From CAYWYR01 sp964462685 (lineage in GTDB: Bacteria > Bacteroidota > Ignavibacteria > Kapaibacteriales > UBA2268): a DNA stretch of 64,000 nucleotides. The stretch's first letter is position 1, and each line of letters begins with the position of its first letter. Shown here in pieces: positions 37,135-45,076 of this stretch. A program made the translations under genes and the position numbers. The notes below the pieces were generated by a model that had not been told where the DNA came from, searched no databases, and saw nothing but the letters and a program-made list of their open reading frames with translations. The DNA is taken from assembly GCA_964462685.1 (NCBI GenBank), contig CAYWYR010000016.1:15457-79456 (forward strand), read 5' to 3'.

Positions 37135-37878
37135 CTAACCAAGCCCCCATTTGCTATCAAGAGCCTCGCCGAACTCATAGAAGCCTGTTTTGCCGTGTAT
37201 CCAATCGGCTGCTACCAAACTACCACTGGCGAAACCTTCTCTGTTTTTCGCCCTGTGGGTAAGCTCTATGCTATCAACAACGCTATCGGCTATTACTGTA
37301 TGAGTACCCGAAATATCACCACCCCGAGTTGAGCTTGCGTGCAGTTCGTTTGGTTCTATCTTACGCTGAAGAGCATCGATAACAAGTTTATCTTTTCTAT
37401 CAACTCTATCGATAAGCTTTTGGGCTATTGAAATAGCGGTGCCTCCTGGGCTGTCCTTCTTGTTTTTATGGTGCATTTCATGGGTTAGGAGATCATACCC
37501 GTCTTCATGGTTTATTATCCTGCCGAAACTCTCAATAACCCTGAAAAAAATCTGTACACCTACAGAAAAATTAGAAGCCCATACGAGTCCGTTCCCAGCA
37601 TCTTTCACATAATCGCGTACTTCCTCGGACTTATCAAGCCAGCCCGTGGTGCCGACTACAACGTTCTTACCCAGATCCGATAAAAGCTTGATGTTATCCA
37701 CCGCCTGATCTGGTTCTGTAAACTCTATAGCCACGTCAAAGTCGTAATTGCTACCTTTTTCGAGTTTATTATCAGTATCAAAAATATCTGAGATCTGGTA
37801 ACCCTGTGATTTTGCGATTTTTTCTATTTCATGGCCCATACGGCCGTAGCCCACAATAGCTATTACAGGTTTATTCAT
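37135..37878 (-). CDS. dapB: 4-hydroxy-tetrahydrodipicolinate reductase
   Basis: NAD(P)H-dependent reductase of the diaminopimelate/lysine pathway, making tetrahydrodipicolinate in the cytoplasm for peptidoglycan and lysine. The 247-residue length is usual for the family. The N-terminal nucleotide motif is GYGRMG (residues 10-15), and the catalytic and substrate-binding segment HEMHHKNKKDSPGGTA (133-148) shows the signature HHxxKxDxPxGTA. GTTGW near 77-80 and the C-terminal HRAKNREGFASGSLVAA segment are also typical. The FlgD-like membrane-anchored protein gene ends 16 bp upstream, so the two may be co-transcribed. Confidence 0.96.
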   Translation of the reverse strand: MNKPVIAIVGYGRMGHEIEKIAKSQGYQISDIFDTDNKLEKGSNYDFDVAIEFTEPDQAVDNIKLLSDLGKNVVVGTTGWLDKSEEVRDYVKDAGNGLVWASNFSVGVQIFFRVIESFGRIINHEDGYDLLTHEMHHKNKKDSPGGTAISIAQKLIDRVDRKDKLVIDALQRKIEPNELHASSTRGGDISGTHTVIADSVVDSIELTHRAKNREGFASGSLVAADWIHGKTGFYEFGEALDSKWGLG

Positions 37879-37894
37879 AGTTTGGGTAGAAAGA

Positions 37895-38566
37895 TTATTT
37901 AATTTGGATTCGTTTTCTTACATAGCGGTCATTGCCGATACGGACCTCGCCGATATAATCGCCGCTAGGCATCGGCATACCGTTTGAATTACGGAGATTC
38001 CAAGTAATTTGGTGTGGCCCAGCGGGCTGCTTACCAGTAAATAAAGTCGCTATAACTTTAGCTTGGATAGAGTAAACAACTATTTCCACATCGGTCGGTA
38101 CATCTAATCTATAGGATATTGTAGGGCCAAGATCTTCTGCGATCCCCAAAAACTGAGCTGCATCCTCAAGATAAAAAAGCCTAAACCTATCATCGTAATT
38201 ATACATACCCTGCCCAGGCACTGATAAGGCATCAACCAGCATCTCACGACGTTGGACTTTCTCGCGTGGATCAGGTACGAACAAAGAAGAAGGCAGATCC
38301 ATAACATTGATATAGGCTGCCATGATACTTCTTGCCTCTTGAAGCATCTGCGGGTTATACTCTGATTCTCGCAGATCCATCCTAAGCCTTACGTCGGTAG
38401 GCAGATCGATTTCCATCGCTCTGTAATACAGGGAATCCTGTTCGGGGGAAGTTGCGTTACCCAAAGAAGGATCAGCCTGAAAAAAACCGTAAGCACTGCA
38501 AGCCAGAATACCTAACGATACTACAAGAAGTATTAATCTAACAAAGCTGGTTATGATTTTGTTCAT
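37895..38566 (-). CDS. Membrane-anchored protein with C-terminal FlgD-like Ig domain
   Basis: A 223-residue protein with an N-terminal signal or anchor helix (LILLVVSLGILACSAYGFF) and an exported body. The last 65 residues form a FlgD/T9SS-like beta-sandwich: VEIVVYSIQAKVIATLFTGK, then PAGPHQITWNLRNSNGMPMP and SGDYIGEVRIG. This fold is used in FCB bacteria as an adaptor or C-terminal extension. The middle part has no recognisable family. It lies 16 bp before dapB on the same strand. An envelope role is inferred only from export and fold. Confidence 0.75.
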   Translation of the reverse strand: MNKIITSFVRLILLVVSLGILACSAYGFFQADPSLGNATSPEQDSLYYRAMEIDLPTDVRLRMDLRESEYNPQMLQEARSIMAAYINVMDLPSSLFVPDPREKVQRREMLVDALSVPGQGMYNYDDRFRLFYLEDAAQFLGIAEDLGPTISYRLDVPTDVEIVVYSIQAKVIATLFTGKQPAGPHQITWNLRNSNGMPMPSGDYIGEVRIGNDRYVRKRIQIK

Positions 38567-38627
38567 TTAAATAAAAATATTGCCAGAGGTATTCTTTTGC
38601 TTTGCTTACGGTATCATACATATTTAG

Positions 38628-39284
38628 TTATGCCTTTAGCAGCTTCTCTATGTCTTCGCTTATTTCAGAAGGTTTGGTTTGTGGAGCATAACGCTCTACA
38701 GGCATACCGTTTTTATCAACCAAGAACTTTGTGAAATTCCACTTTATAGCATCAGTAACCAAACCAGACTGCTGGCTTTTAAGGTAGTTGAAAAGCGGGT
38801 GGGAATCGTCACCGTTTACATCTACTTTGCTAAACATCGGGAAGGTAACGCCATAGTTAGCTTGGCAGAAATTAGCGATATCAGCACTCGAACCGGGCTC
38901 TTGCCCTCCGAACTGATTACAAGGGAACCCGAGTACTTCCAGCCCTTGGTCCTTATATTGCGAATAAAGCTCCTGCAGTCCTTCATATTGTGGAGTAAAA
39001 CCGCACTCTGATGCCGTATTGACTATCAGCAACACCTTTCCGCTATAGTCAGATAGCGATTTTTCATCGCCATCCAAAGTCTCGGCTTTAAACTGGTATA
39101 TTCCCTTATTCTCCGACATATCATCTCCTCCGTTATTACTATCTGTATAATTATGGGCCATTACTTCGTAACCGCCCTGTTTTTCGTTCATATCATCTAT
39201 TTCATCGTAGTCGTCATCAGCACCACCGCATGCGGTGATAGCTGCCAGAAACAGTGTAGCCATAATGGCGTTCAATACTTTCAT
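38628..39284 (-). CDS. Glutathione peroxidase-family lipoprotein
   Basis: A thiol peroxidase of the GPx family (218 residues) that reduces hydroperoxides, probably using thioredoxin-like donors as Cys-type bacterial GPxs do. Unusually, it begins with a lipoprotein signal peptide (lipobox AITAC, Cys19) and a 40-residue acidic linker before the domain (about 62-218), so it should be membrane-anchored outside the cytoplasm. Catalytic residues are Cys94 (TASECGFT), Gln124 in FPCNQFGGQEPG, and Trp182-Asn183 in WNFTKFLVD. Cys122 and Cys140 could be resolving residues. It is monocistronic and divergent from a DUF805 gene. Confidence 0.93.
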   Translation of the reverse strand: MKVLNAIMATLFLAAITACGGADDDYDEIDDMNEKQGGYEVMAHNYTDSNNGGDDMSENKGIYQFKAETLDGDEKSLSDYSGKVLLIVNTASECGFTPQYEGLQELYSQYKDQGLEVLGFPCNQFGGQEPGSSADIANFCQANYGVTFPMFSKVDVNGDDSHPLFNYLKSQQSGLVTDAIKWNFTKFLVDKNGMPVERYAPQTKPSEISEDIEKLLKA

Positions 39285-39345
39285 AACATATATCCTAATA
39301 TTTTGTTTATTGTTTTACTATAAGTCGTTAGCGATTTTTTCTTAT

Positions 39346-39366
39346 TGCCATAAAACAACTATGGCG
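39346..39366. other. Short hairpin in the divergent GPx / DUF805 intergenic region
   Basis: GCCATA (39347-39352) and TATGGC (39360-39365) flank a 7-nt loop, with an extra T-G pair. There is no T-run. It may be an operator for either divergent gene. Confidence 0.3.
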
Positions 39367-39425
39367 TTATGATTGTTTTTAGTTAATTTACATACACTAT
39401 AACAATCAACTATATGGAGGCAATT

Positions 39426-39821
39426 ATGGATTTCTATAATCATACGATTCAAAACTTATTCAACTTTTCCGGAAGGACGCGGAGAGAGTATTTTTGGAAG
39501 ACAATGGGTGCCGTATTTGCGATTAATATAGTGCTTGCTATACTCATGCCATTTGATCTGGGTATTATTACAGGTACACTAAGTTTTATATTTAATGTCG
39601 TATTCTTTGTTTTACTTCTAGGTATATCTATGAGGAGGCTACATGATACCGGAAAGAGCGGCTGGTATTTACTGCTTATGTTTATTCCAGTTATCGGCCA
39701 GTTGATCCTGATCTATTTTTGGGTACAGGACAGCGAAAGGATGCCAAATGAATATGGTCCATCACCAAAATATGATAATCCTGAATACGACAGCTTTCAA
39801 TCACAACAAGCAAACTTCTGA
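39426..39821 (+). CDS. DUF805 family inner-membrane protein
   Basis: A 131-residue membrane protein of the DUF805 (YhaH-like) family. The N-terminal signature FNFSGRTRREYFWKT is clear, then three hydrophobic helices, with LHDTGKSGWYLLLMFIPVIG between helices as the second hallmark, and a polar tail. The start is set at ATG 39426 because a GGAGG (39416-39420) sits 5 nt before it; the ATG at 39414 overlaps that Shine-Dalgarno sequence. DUF805 proteins are of unknown function. Confidence 0.92.
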   Translation: MDFYNHTIQNLFNFSGRTRREYFWKTMGAVFAINIVLAILMPFDLGIITGTLSFIFNVVFFVLLLGISMRRLHDTGKSGWYLLLMFIPVIGQLILIYFWVQDSERMPNEYGPSPKYDNPEYDSFQSQQANF

Positions 39822-39919
39822 GAACGGGTTTCGGTTTGTAAAGCTATAGATTATGGCAGCAAACTCAGTTATAACTTATAGCAAAAGTATTTTCCAGTCT
39901 GAATTTTCTGTGGTCTTTC

Positions 39920-40771
39920 TTACTTTGTATCAGGTTTTACTCTTGAACTAAGCTCGCTTCCGCATCTCCAGCAGTAGTTAGCGCTTATCCAGTGGTGTTC
40001 GGCAGTACAGGTCGGGCATGCCTGGGTGGATTCGTATTCTTTTTTATCCTGATTGGATAATTCGGCAGTTACTATTCCGGTGGGTATTGCGATAATCGCA
40101 TAACCCATTATCATAATCACGCTTGCTATTGTCTGGCCGAGAATAGTTTGCGGGGCGATATCCCCGTAGCCTACTGTAGTAAGTGTTACTATAGCCCAGT
40201 ATATACTTCTCGGTATGCTTGTAAAGCCAGCCTCGGGGCTTTCTACTATATACATTACTGTACCCAAGAGCAGGCAAACAAGTGTTATGGCAAATAGGAA
40301 AACAGCTATCTTTCGCTTACTTGACGCAAGGGCAGTTGCGAGCTTTTGCGATTCACCGATGTATCTTGTCAGCTTCAGGATCCTGAATACACGCAATAGC
40401 CTAAGTGACCTAAATGCTATGAGCGCCTGGGTACCCACAAAAAACAGAGAGATATATTTCGGTAAGGTTGACATCAGATCAATAATGCCATAAAAGCTGA
40501 ATATATAGCTCAAAGGCCGCCTTACACTTACTATCCTGGCTACATACTCGAAGGTAAAAAGAATAGTGACGAACCATTCAAGTGTATCGAACAGCTGGCC
40601 GTATTGAGCATCTATACTTGCTACGCTTTCCAGCATAACAAGTATGACGCTCACGACAATTACGAACAAAAGAATAAGATCGAACAGTTTACCCGCAGGT
40701 GTATCTGCCTCATAAATAACTTCATGAAGCTTCCTCTGCCAGGGTTTGAGCTCGTTTAAGTTGTCGCTCAT
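39920..40771 (-). CDS. Voltage-gated K+ channel-type protein with C-terminal zinc ribbon
   Basis: A 283-residue six-helix ion channel. S1-S3 lie near residues 28-105; S4 is the Arg-rich voltage sensor (FRSLRLLRVFRILKLTR, 120-136); the pore carries the K+ selectivity filter TTVGYGD (198-204), followed by S6. After a short linker the tail holds two CxxC pairs (Cys252/255 and Cys267/270), spaced like a zinc ribbon; this is not a usual part of bacterial Kv channels and may mediate assembly or gating. The Met at 40771 is the only sensible start. It lies 53 bp after the heme oxygenase gene on the same strand. Confidence 0.93.
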   Translation of the reverse strand: MSDNLNELKPWQRKLHEVIYEADTPAGKLFDLILLFVIVVSVILVMLESVASIDAQYGQLFDTLEWFVTILFTFEYVARIVSVRRPLSYIFSFYGIIDLMSTLPKYISLFFVGTQALIAFRSLRLLRVFRILKLTRYIGESQKLATALASSKRKIAVFLFAITLVCLLLGTVMYIVESPEAGFTSIPRSIYWAIVTLTTVGYGDIAPQTILGQTIASVIMIMGYAIIAIPTGIVTAELSNQDKKEYESTQACPTCTAEHHWISANYCWRCGSELSSRVKPDTK

Positions 40772-40824
40772 AGAGTATTGCTCATTTATGGCTGGCCTTT
40801 ACACATCTATGGAAATGCTAATTG

Positions 40825-41373
40825 TCATTGAAATGCCAGAAAAGCTTTCTCGGCACCGCTTAAAAGCTCTTTTTGCTGCACCGTATCTGTAGGTTCATTA
40901 TCAAGCACTTCTTTAAAAGTAGCCCATGTCTTTCTGGCTTCTGGCTCGCTTGAGTAAAAGTCGAAGGCCTTAGTCTCCCAATCCTCAGATACCCTTGCAA
41001 GTCTTTTGTTTATGATATCAGCACCCATATCCGAGCCTTTGAGTACATATAGCGCACCTAAAGCCTCATGCTTGCTTCTCAGCTCGAAATCGGCGTGGCT
41101 CGCATAGTCAGTAACACCTAGCTTTTCCAGATCACTCTGCAAATAAACAGATTTTTCTTTGTAAGTATCATCGATCAGTTGCTGAACTCCGGGATCGGCA
41201 TAATTTCTAAGTGACTTTTCTATAGAAGTATAAGGTTTATACATTTTAGTGAGAAGGGTTTTGTACTCCTCAATATCGTAATGCTTGCCGAAAATCTTAT
41301 CGGCGCCCATAATCTCTTCGGTTTTGTCGTGAAGAGATTTGGTTTCGGTTTTAAGAAACTCGCTGTTTTTCAT
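40825..41373 (-). CDS. Heme oxygenase (biliverdin-producing, bacterial type)
   Basis: A 182-residue all-helical heme oxygenase-fold protein. It would cleave heme to biliverdin, CO and iron in the cytoplasm. The proximal heme ligand is His15 in KSLHDKTEE; the distal helix region shows GALYVLKGSDMGADII, comparable with the LYVLEGS motif of BphO-type enzymes. Length and layout agree with bacterial heme oxygenases. Just upstream on the same strand lies a decayed response-regulator receiver domain, which recalls the phytochrome operons in which heme oxygenase supplies biliverdin to a photoreceptor; no phytochrome remains in this window. Iron acquisition is the other common role. Confidence 0.88.
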   Translation of the reverse strand: MKNSEFLKTETKSLHDKTEEIMGADKIFGKHYDIEEYKTLLTKMYKPYTSIEKSLRNYADPGVQQLIDDTYKEKSVYLQSDLEKLGVTDYASHADFELRSKHEALGALYVLKGSDMGADIINKRLARVSEDWETKAFDFYSSEPEARKTWATFKEVLDNEPTDTVQQKELLSGAEKAFLAFQ

Positions 41374-41381
41374 AGTATTGG

Positions 41382-41528
41382 TTATTTAATGTGAGAGAAT
41401 CCAACCGCATGAGAATGTATTATACTTCTCAGATCAGATGGGTTTATCGGTTTGGCAATATAATAATCGGAACCCGCTTCTTCACATTTGATTTTTTAAT
41501 TATCATTTTTATAAGCAGTTGAGGCTAT
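41382..41528 (-). pseudogene. Remnant of a response-regulator receiver (REC) domain
   Basis: Read from 41528 on the minus strand, the conceptual translation gives STAYKNDN, an in-frame stop, then CEEAGSDYYIAKPINP and DLRSIIHSHAVG before a terminal stop at 41382. This is the last third of a REC domain: the beta4 S/T-A motif, the AGxDxYIxKP loop with the conserved Lys-Pro, and the final helix. The phosphorylation-site half is missing, replaced by the SPOR gene's terminator. It ends 8 bp before the heme oxygenase start. It is either the fossil C-terminus of a hybrid sensor kinase or of a response regulator. Confidence 0.75.
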
Positions 41529-41529
41529 T

Positions 41530-41558
41530 AAAAAAAAAGCCATCCTTACAGATGGCTT
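41530..41558 (-). terminator. Intrinsic terminator after the SPOR-domain gene
   Basis: AAGCCATC (41537-41544) pairs perfectly with GATGGCTT (41551-41558) around a 6-nt loop, followed on the minus strand by a long T-run. It lies 30 bp after the SPOR gene stop. Confidence 0.85.
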
Positions 41559-41587
41559 AATAACATTGATAACTGTAAGGATTCAGC

Positions 41588-42664
41588 TCATTTTTCGATG
41601 ATGATTGGCTCGCAGTCACACTGTCTCGCAACAATTATTCTTGCTGCCTCTGCTGATGATTTAGAACTATAATTACCGATCACAACTGAATACAGCGGCT
41701 TGCCCTCTGAACTCAAATCGATTACTTCCGTTCTCATTCTCTGCTGAATGTACTTCGCTTTCATATCCTCAGCACCGTCCATATCTGACAGAGCCGCTAC
41801 CTGCAAACCAAAGTAACCTGTTTTAACTCTCTCCGGTTTTTTAGCAATCTCTGGTTCAGAATCTGTACTGGCGATAAGAATCATCTCGTCTTTCTCATCT
41901 TCTGCTGAATCAGGCATCTTATCCTGCAGAGGTTTGATCTCAGTCTTCTCAGTGAGATCATCAGCGGCATCAACTTGATCCTCTATATTCTTCTCTACCT
42001 TAACAGCAATAATCTCGGGCTTCTTATCATCAACTTTAGTTGTGATGGCCTCGGCGGGTACAGGTATAGTTTCCTTAACTTTTGGCTCAATGGCTACCTT
42101 AGCGGCAACAGACTGCTCTTTGGCTTTTGTTTTGGTATCTGGTAGTGGTTTAAGGCTGGCAGCCATATCAATTGGCGGAGTTAGTAGAGGCCCTTCCACA
42201 ACTGCTTTTATCTCAGCTCTTGTCATAGCGATTGATGATCTGACAACATCTATAGCGGGCACCAGATATCCTGATGTAGGATAACGCCTACGGAAGTTAT
42301 TCAACTCTCCCTTCGCTTTAGTAGTATCACCCATCACCGCATAAAACTGTACTATTCTCCAATATGCATCATCCGCCCATTCGCTCTCGGGGTGGTTGTC
42401 AGTTATTCTTTTATAGATATCAAGTGCTTTGAAGGCATCGTCTATCACCACACCCAGAAGCAATTGAACCCCAGGGTCGTTTGGCCTTTCAACCATTAGG
42501 TCTGGTAGTTTGGCCTTTACATCCTGTAGCCTTCCGTCGGCTATCATTGTCAGGTAGGTGGCTGTTTGTTTGTCCGCTTCTGAAGGCCCTTCAGCTGCTG
42601 CGGTGTTAAGTAGGCCGATCACGGCTGTAATCAGAGCGCTTACAGTAATAATTCCCTTGCGCAT
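41588..42664 (-). CDS. SPOR domain-containing exported protein with TPR-like region
   Basis: A 358-residue protein. The signal peptide is residues 1-24 (ALITAVIGLLNTAAAEG). Residues about 30-150 form a helical TPR-like segment (PSEADKQTATYLTMIADGRL, SEWADDAYWRIVQFYAVMGD). A Lys/Glu/Val-rich linker follows, then a C-terminal SPOR domain (about 285-358, GYFGLQVAALSDMDGAED, then PLYSVVIGNYSSKSSAEAA), which binds denuded septal peptidoglycan. The start at 42664 is decided by GGGGGGAG placed 7 nt before the ATG; the reading frame extends 33 codons further without a signal peptide and is rejected. A role at the division site is inferred from the domain. Confidence 0.9.
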   Translation of the reverse strand: MRKGIITVSALITAVIGLLNTAAAEGPSEADKQTATYLTMIADGRLQDVKAKLPDLMVERPNDPGVQLLLGVVIDDAFKALDIYKRITDNHPESEWADDAYWRIVQFYAVMGDTTKAKGELNNFRRRYPTSGYLVPAIDVVRSSIAMTRAEIKAVVEGPLLTPPIDMAASLKPLPDTKTKAKEQSVAAKVAIEPKVKETIPVPAEAITTKVDDKKPEIIAVKVEKNIEDQVDAADDLTEKTEIKPLQDKMPDSAEDEKDEMILIASTDSEPEIAKKPERVKTGYFGLQVAALSDMDGAEDMKAKYIQQRMRTEVIDLSSEGKPLYSVVIGNYSSKSSAEAARIIVARQCDCEPIIIEK

Positions 42665-43027
42665 AAGATTCTCCCCCCGGAAATCTAATGAAGTAATATT
42701 TTTGCTTATTTGGTACAGATTGCGAGTTCTCCACATTTCGTAGTGGATAATACAATCGGTCATGGAGCTAAATTATATAAAAACTATGATATAGCAAGTG
42801 ATTGATTTATATAATCTTACCTCAATTTTGCCAAACTCTTTATCCAATAGGGTTCTACCAATTATTTTTTTTGGTAAGACGATAAAAAAAACACGGATTG
42901 ATAAACATCAGCCATTGCATTACGTTTTTATCAGTGATAATCTTTTGCTATATGCTCTTTGATTATTCAGATTTATTAAATTAGCATTACTAAAAATCTT
43001 AACAATTCAATTATTATCGGAGATAAC
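42665..43027. other. Noncoding divergent region (363 bp)
   Basis: This AT-rich stretch separates the SPOR gene (minus) from the CADD-like gene (plus) and must hold both promoters. I see a TACCAA/TTGGTA inverted repeat near 42857-42878 around a T-run and a GGAG Shine-Dalgarno sequence at 43019-43022. No canonical TAnnTTTG box, RNA gene or coding remnant was found. Confidence 0.5.
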
Positions 43028-43585
43028 GTGGAATTAACGAAAAAACTTCTTGATCACCCGTTCTACCAGTCTTGGACAAAAGGCGAGATCACTATGGATC
43101 AGCTTTCAATCTACCATGATTCTTATGCTGAGTTTATCGCAAGAGTACCTGAATTCTGGGAAAAAGCAATAAATGGCCTCGGTGATGATTCTTCTTACGG
43201 CAAAACTGTAGTAAAAGAAGAAACCGACCATATCGCCCTTTGGGATGAATGGAAACACAGACTGCCTGAAAACAGCGGTTTTCCAAGAATGACTGAGATA
43301 ATGGAATCACTTGATACAATGACTCCTTCAGAGCTTTTAGGAGCTATACACTCGTTCGAGATTCAGCAGCCAGAAGTAGCAAAAACTAAAAAAGAAGGTT
43401 TAGTTTGCCACTACGGTTACAAAGAAGAAGAAATGACTTACTTTGACGACCACGAAGAAGAAGCTGGACACATTAGGTTCGGGCAGATGCTCGCTGATAA
43501 AGCAGCAAACAAGGAAGAGTTTGAAAACGGCTTCAGAAGAGGTAGCGAGCTTTTCTACAAAGGCCTTGATCTTTTCATGAACTAA
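43028..43585 (+). CDS. CADD-like heme-oxygenase-fold oxidase (candidate pABA synthase)
   Basis: A 185-residue all-helical protein of the TenA/PqqC-like diiron oxidase group. It aligns with chlamydial CADD, the self-sacrificing enzyme that makes p-aminobenzoate for folate. The start LLDHPFYQSWTKGEITMDQL matches the CADD N-terminus, and residues corresponding to CADD Tyr27, Tyr43 and Lys152 are present as Tyr13, Tyr29 and Lys121. Metal-ligand candidates are Glu64/65, His68, Glu111, His142, Glu145 and His148; the last motif is one residue shorter than in CADD. The GTG start has GGAGAT upstream. It is monocistronic with a strong terminator. I compared with CADD from memory, so the function is a hypothesis. 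Confidence 0.8.
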   Translation: MELTKKLLDHPFYQSWTKGEITMDQLSIYHDSYAEFIARVPEFWEKAINGLGDDSSYGKTVVKEETDHIALWDEWKHRLPENSGFPRMTEIMESLDTMTPSELLGAIHSFEIQQPEVAKTKKEGLVCHYGYKEEEMTYFDDHEEEAGHIRFGQMLADKAANKEEFENGFRRGSELFYKGLDLFMN

Positions 43586-43623
43586 TACGCAAATCGCTTT
43601 GAAGCGCTTTAGATATTACATTA

Positions 43624-43661
43624 GAAAACCCGTTATCTTTAGCGGGTTTTCTTTTTTTTTT
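43624..43661 (+). terminator. Strong intrinsic terminator after the CADD-like gene
   Basis: GAAAACCCG (43624-43632) pairs with CGGGTTTTC (43643-43651) around a 10-nt loop, followed by ten T. Confidence 0.9.
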
Positions 43662-43698
43662 CTGGCAATCACCTGGAATTTTAAGCGAAAAAGGGTTG

Positions 43699-44106
43699 TC
43701 ACATCTTACCGTGCTCAACAAGCATACAGGCGTTTTCTATGTACTCTAATCCACCCTCTTCGGCCATTCTTCTTGCCTCATCATCGAATATACCGAGCTG
43801 AAGCCATACAGCCTTTATATCGCCTTTCTCCTCTTTCCTTCTGAGAGCTTGTCTGACTATTTCTTTAGCTTCCGAAGACGGCCTGAATACATTAAGTATC
43901 TCAATATCCTCCTCGATATCCGATAGCTTTGGATATGTTTTTATATCCCCTATCTGGCTTTGCTTAGGATTGATTCCTATTACGTCATATCCGTTGCCAG
44001 CCATATACATCGGCACTTTATGCGAGGGTTTATTCTCATTTGCTGATAGTCCGTACACGGCTATCTTATCGTATTTTTTTAATATCTCAACAGTTGGGTC
44101 GAACAT
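43699..44106 (-). CDS. CoA-binding protein (YccU-like)
   Basis: A 135-residue single-domain protein with the CoA-binding Rossmann fold also seen in succinyl-CoA synthetase alpha. The nucleotide-binding start DKIAVYGLSANENKPSHKVP, then YMAGNGYDVIGINP, and the later VWLQLGIFDDEARRMAEEGG are typical of the YccU/DUF CoA-binding family. Its cellular role is unknown. It lies 5 bp after an MscS-type channel gene on the same strand and is probably co-transcribed with it. It converges on the CADD-like gene from the other side of that gene's terminator. Confidence 0.94.
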   Translation of the reverse strand: MFDPTVEILKKYDKIAVYGLSANENKPSHKVPMYMAGNGYDVIGINPKQSQIGDIKTYPKLSDIEEDIEILNVFRPSSEAKEIVRQALRRKEEKGDIKAVWLQLGIFDDEARRMAEEGGLEYIENACMLVEHGKM

Positions 44107-44111
44107 ATTTA

Positions 44112-45011
44112 TTATTTTTCTTTTAGTTTGTTAATATCCATTACCTCGTCAAGCTTTTCCCCGCCCTTTATGCCGAAGTCCAAAGTTCTGATTGGGAATG
44201 GAATCATGATATCGTTATCGTCAAATGCTTTTTTAAGGGCTCTTACGCCTGAGTCTATCCCTATCAGATAATCGTTTTTCTTAGTATCGAATTTAACCCA
44301 GTACCGTGCCGTGAAGTTAATAGAACTATCCCCAAATGAATTGAACAGAACTGTCGTTTCACTTTCGTTTATGGTATGCTCGGCGGAATTTATCGCCTCC
44401 AGAGCGATCTTTTTCACTTTATCCAGATCATCACCGTAAGATATACCGCATTCTAAGTCTATCCTTCTTATGCCGGCAATATTGTAGTTAGTAATCGGGT
44501 TTTGAAGCACATCCTTATTAGGGATCAGAACATGTTCCCCTGTAAATAACTGAAGTTCTGTTATTCTAAGATCTATTCTTCTTACTGTACCTTCAAAATC
44601 ACTTGTCCTTATTATGTCCCCCACTTTGAAAGGTGTCCTTATAGATAACATAATCCCGGACATGAAATTGCTGGCGATATCCTGAAAAGCGAAACCGAGA
44701 GCAAGGCCTATAATCCCTACGCCCGCCAAAAGGCTGGTTACTGTCTTATCAAGATCCAGAACCCCGAGTGCGAAAAACAATCCCGCTACAAGAACAAGCA
44801 GCCTTACAACAGTTGATAGGAGTTTGTTTATCTCCTTATGGCTCGATAGCCTATCGAGTACACTGTTTGTTCCTCTTCTAGCCCATTTTGATAAATAGTT
44901 AAATGCGATAAGTATAATTATCGCAAGTGCGAGATTAGGAAGCATTCTTATCGCTTCCTCGCCCCATAGTTGCAGTTTATCTACTATTTCGTTTAGATTA
45001 TCAGAAAACAA
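44112..45011 (-). CDS. Small-conductance mechanosensitive channel (MscS family)
   Basis: A roughly 300-residue inner-membrane channel that opens under membrane tension. Three N-terminal helices (about residues 15-115) include the pore helix SLLAGVGIIGLALGFAFQDI with the Gly/Ala packing of MscS TM3. The beta domain follows (PFKVGDIIRTSDFEGTVRRI, then ELQLFTGEHVLIPNKDVLQN) and an alpha/beta domain ends with IPFPIRTLDFG. I place the start at TTG 45011, preceded by TGAGG; TTG 45035 or GTG 45023 would add a few residues without a Shine-Dalgarno sequence. It is co-directional with and 5 bp before the CoA-binding protein gene. Confidence 0.92.
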   Translation of the reverse strand: MFSDNLNEIVDKLQLWGEEAIRMLPNLALAIIILIAFNYLSKWARRGTNSVLDRLSSHKEINKLLSTVVRLLVLVAGLFFALGVLDLDKTVTSLLAGVGIIGLALGFAFQDIASNFMSGIMLSIRTPFKVGDIIRTSDFEGTVRRIDLRITELQLFTGEHVLIPNKDVLQNPITNYNIAGIRRIDLECGISYGDDLDKVKKIALEAINSAEHTINESETTVLFNSFGDSSINFTARYWVKFDTKKNDYLIGIDSGVRALKKAFDDNDIMIPFPIRTLDFGIKGGEKLDEVMDINKLKEK

Positions 45012-45076
45012 GTATATCCTCACATTAATAAACAATTAGATAATGTAAAGATGTATTAAACCTGCTTTAATTTTAA

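Noticed and set aside
42665..42763. 33-codon upstream extension of the SPOR-domain gene
   Set aside because: It puts a non-secretory stretch ahead of a good signal peptide, while GGGGGGAG sits at the right distance from the ATG at 42664.
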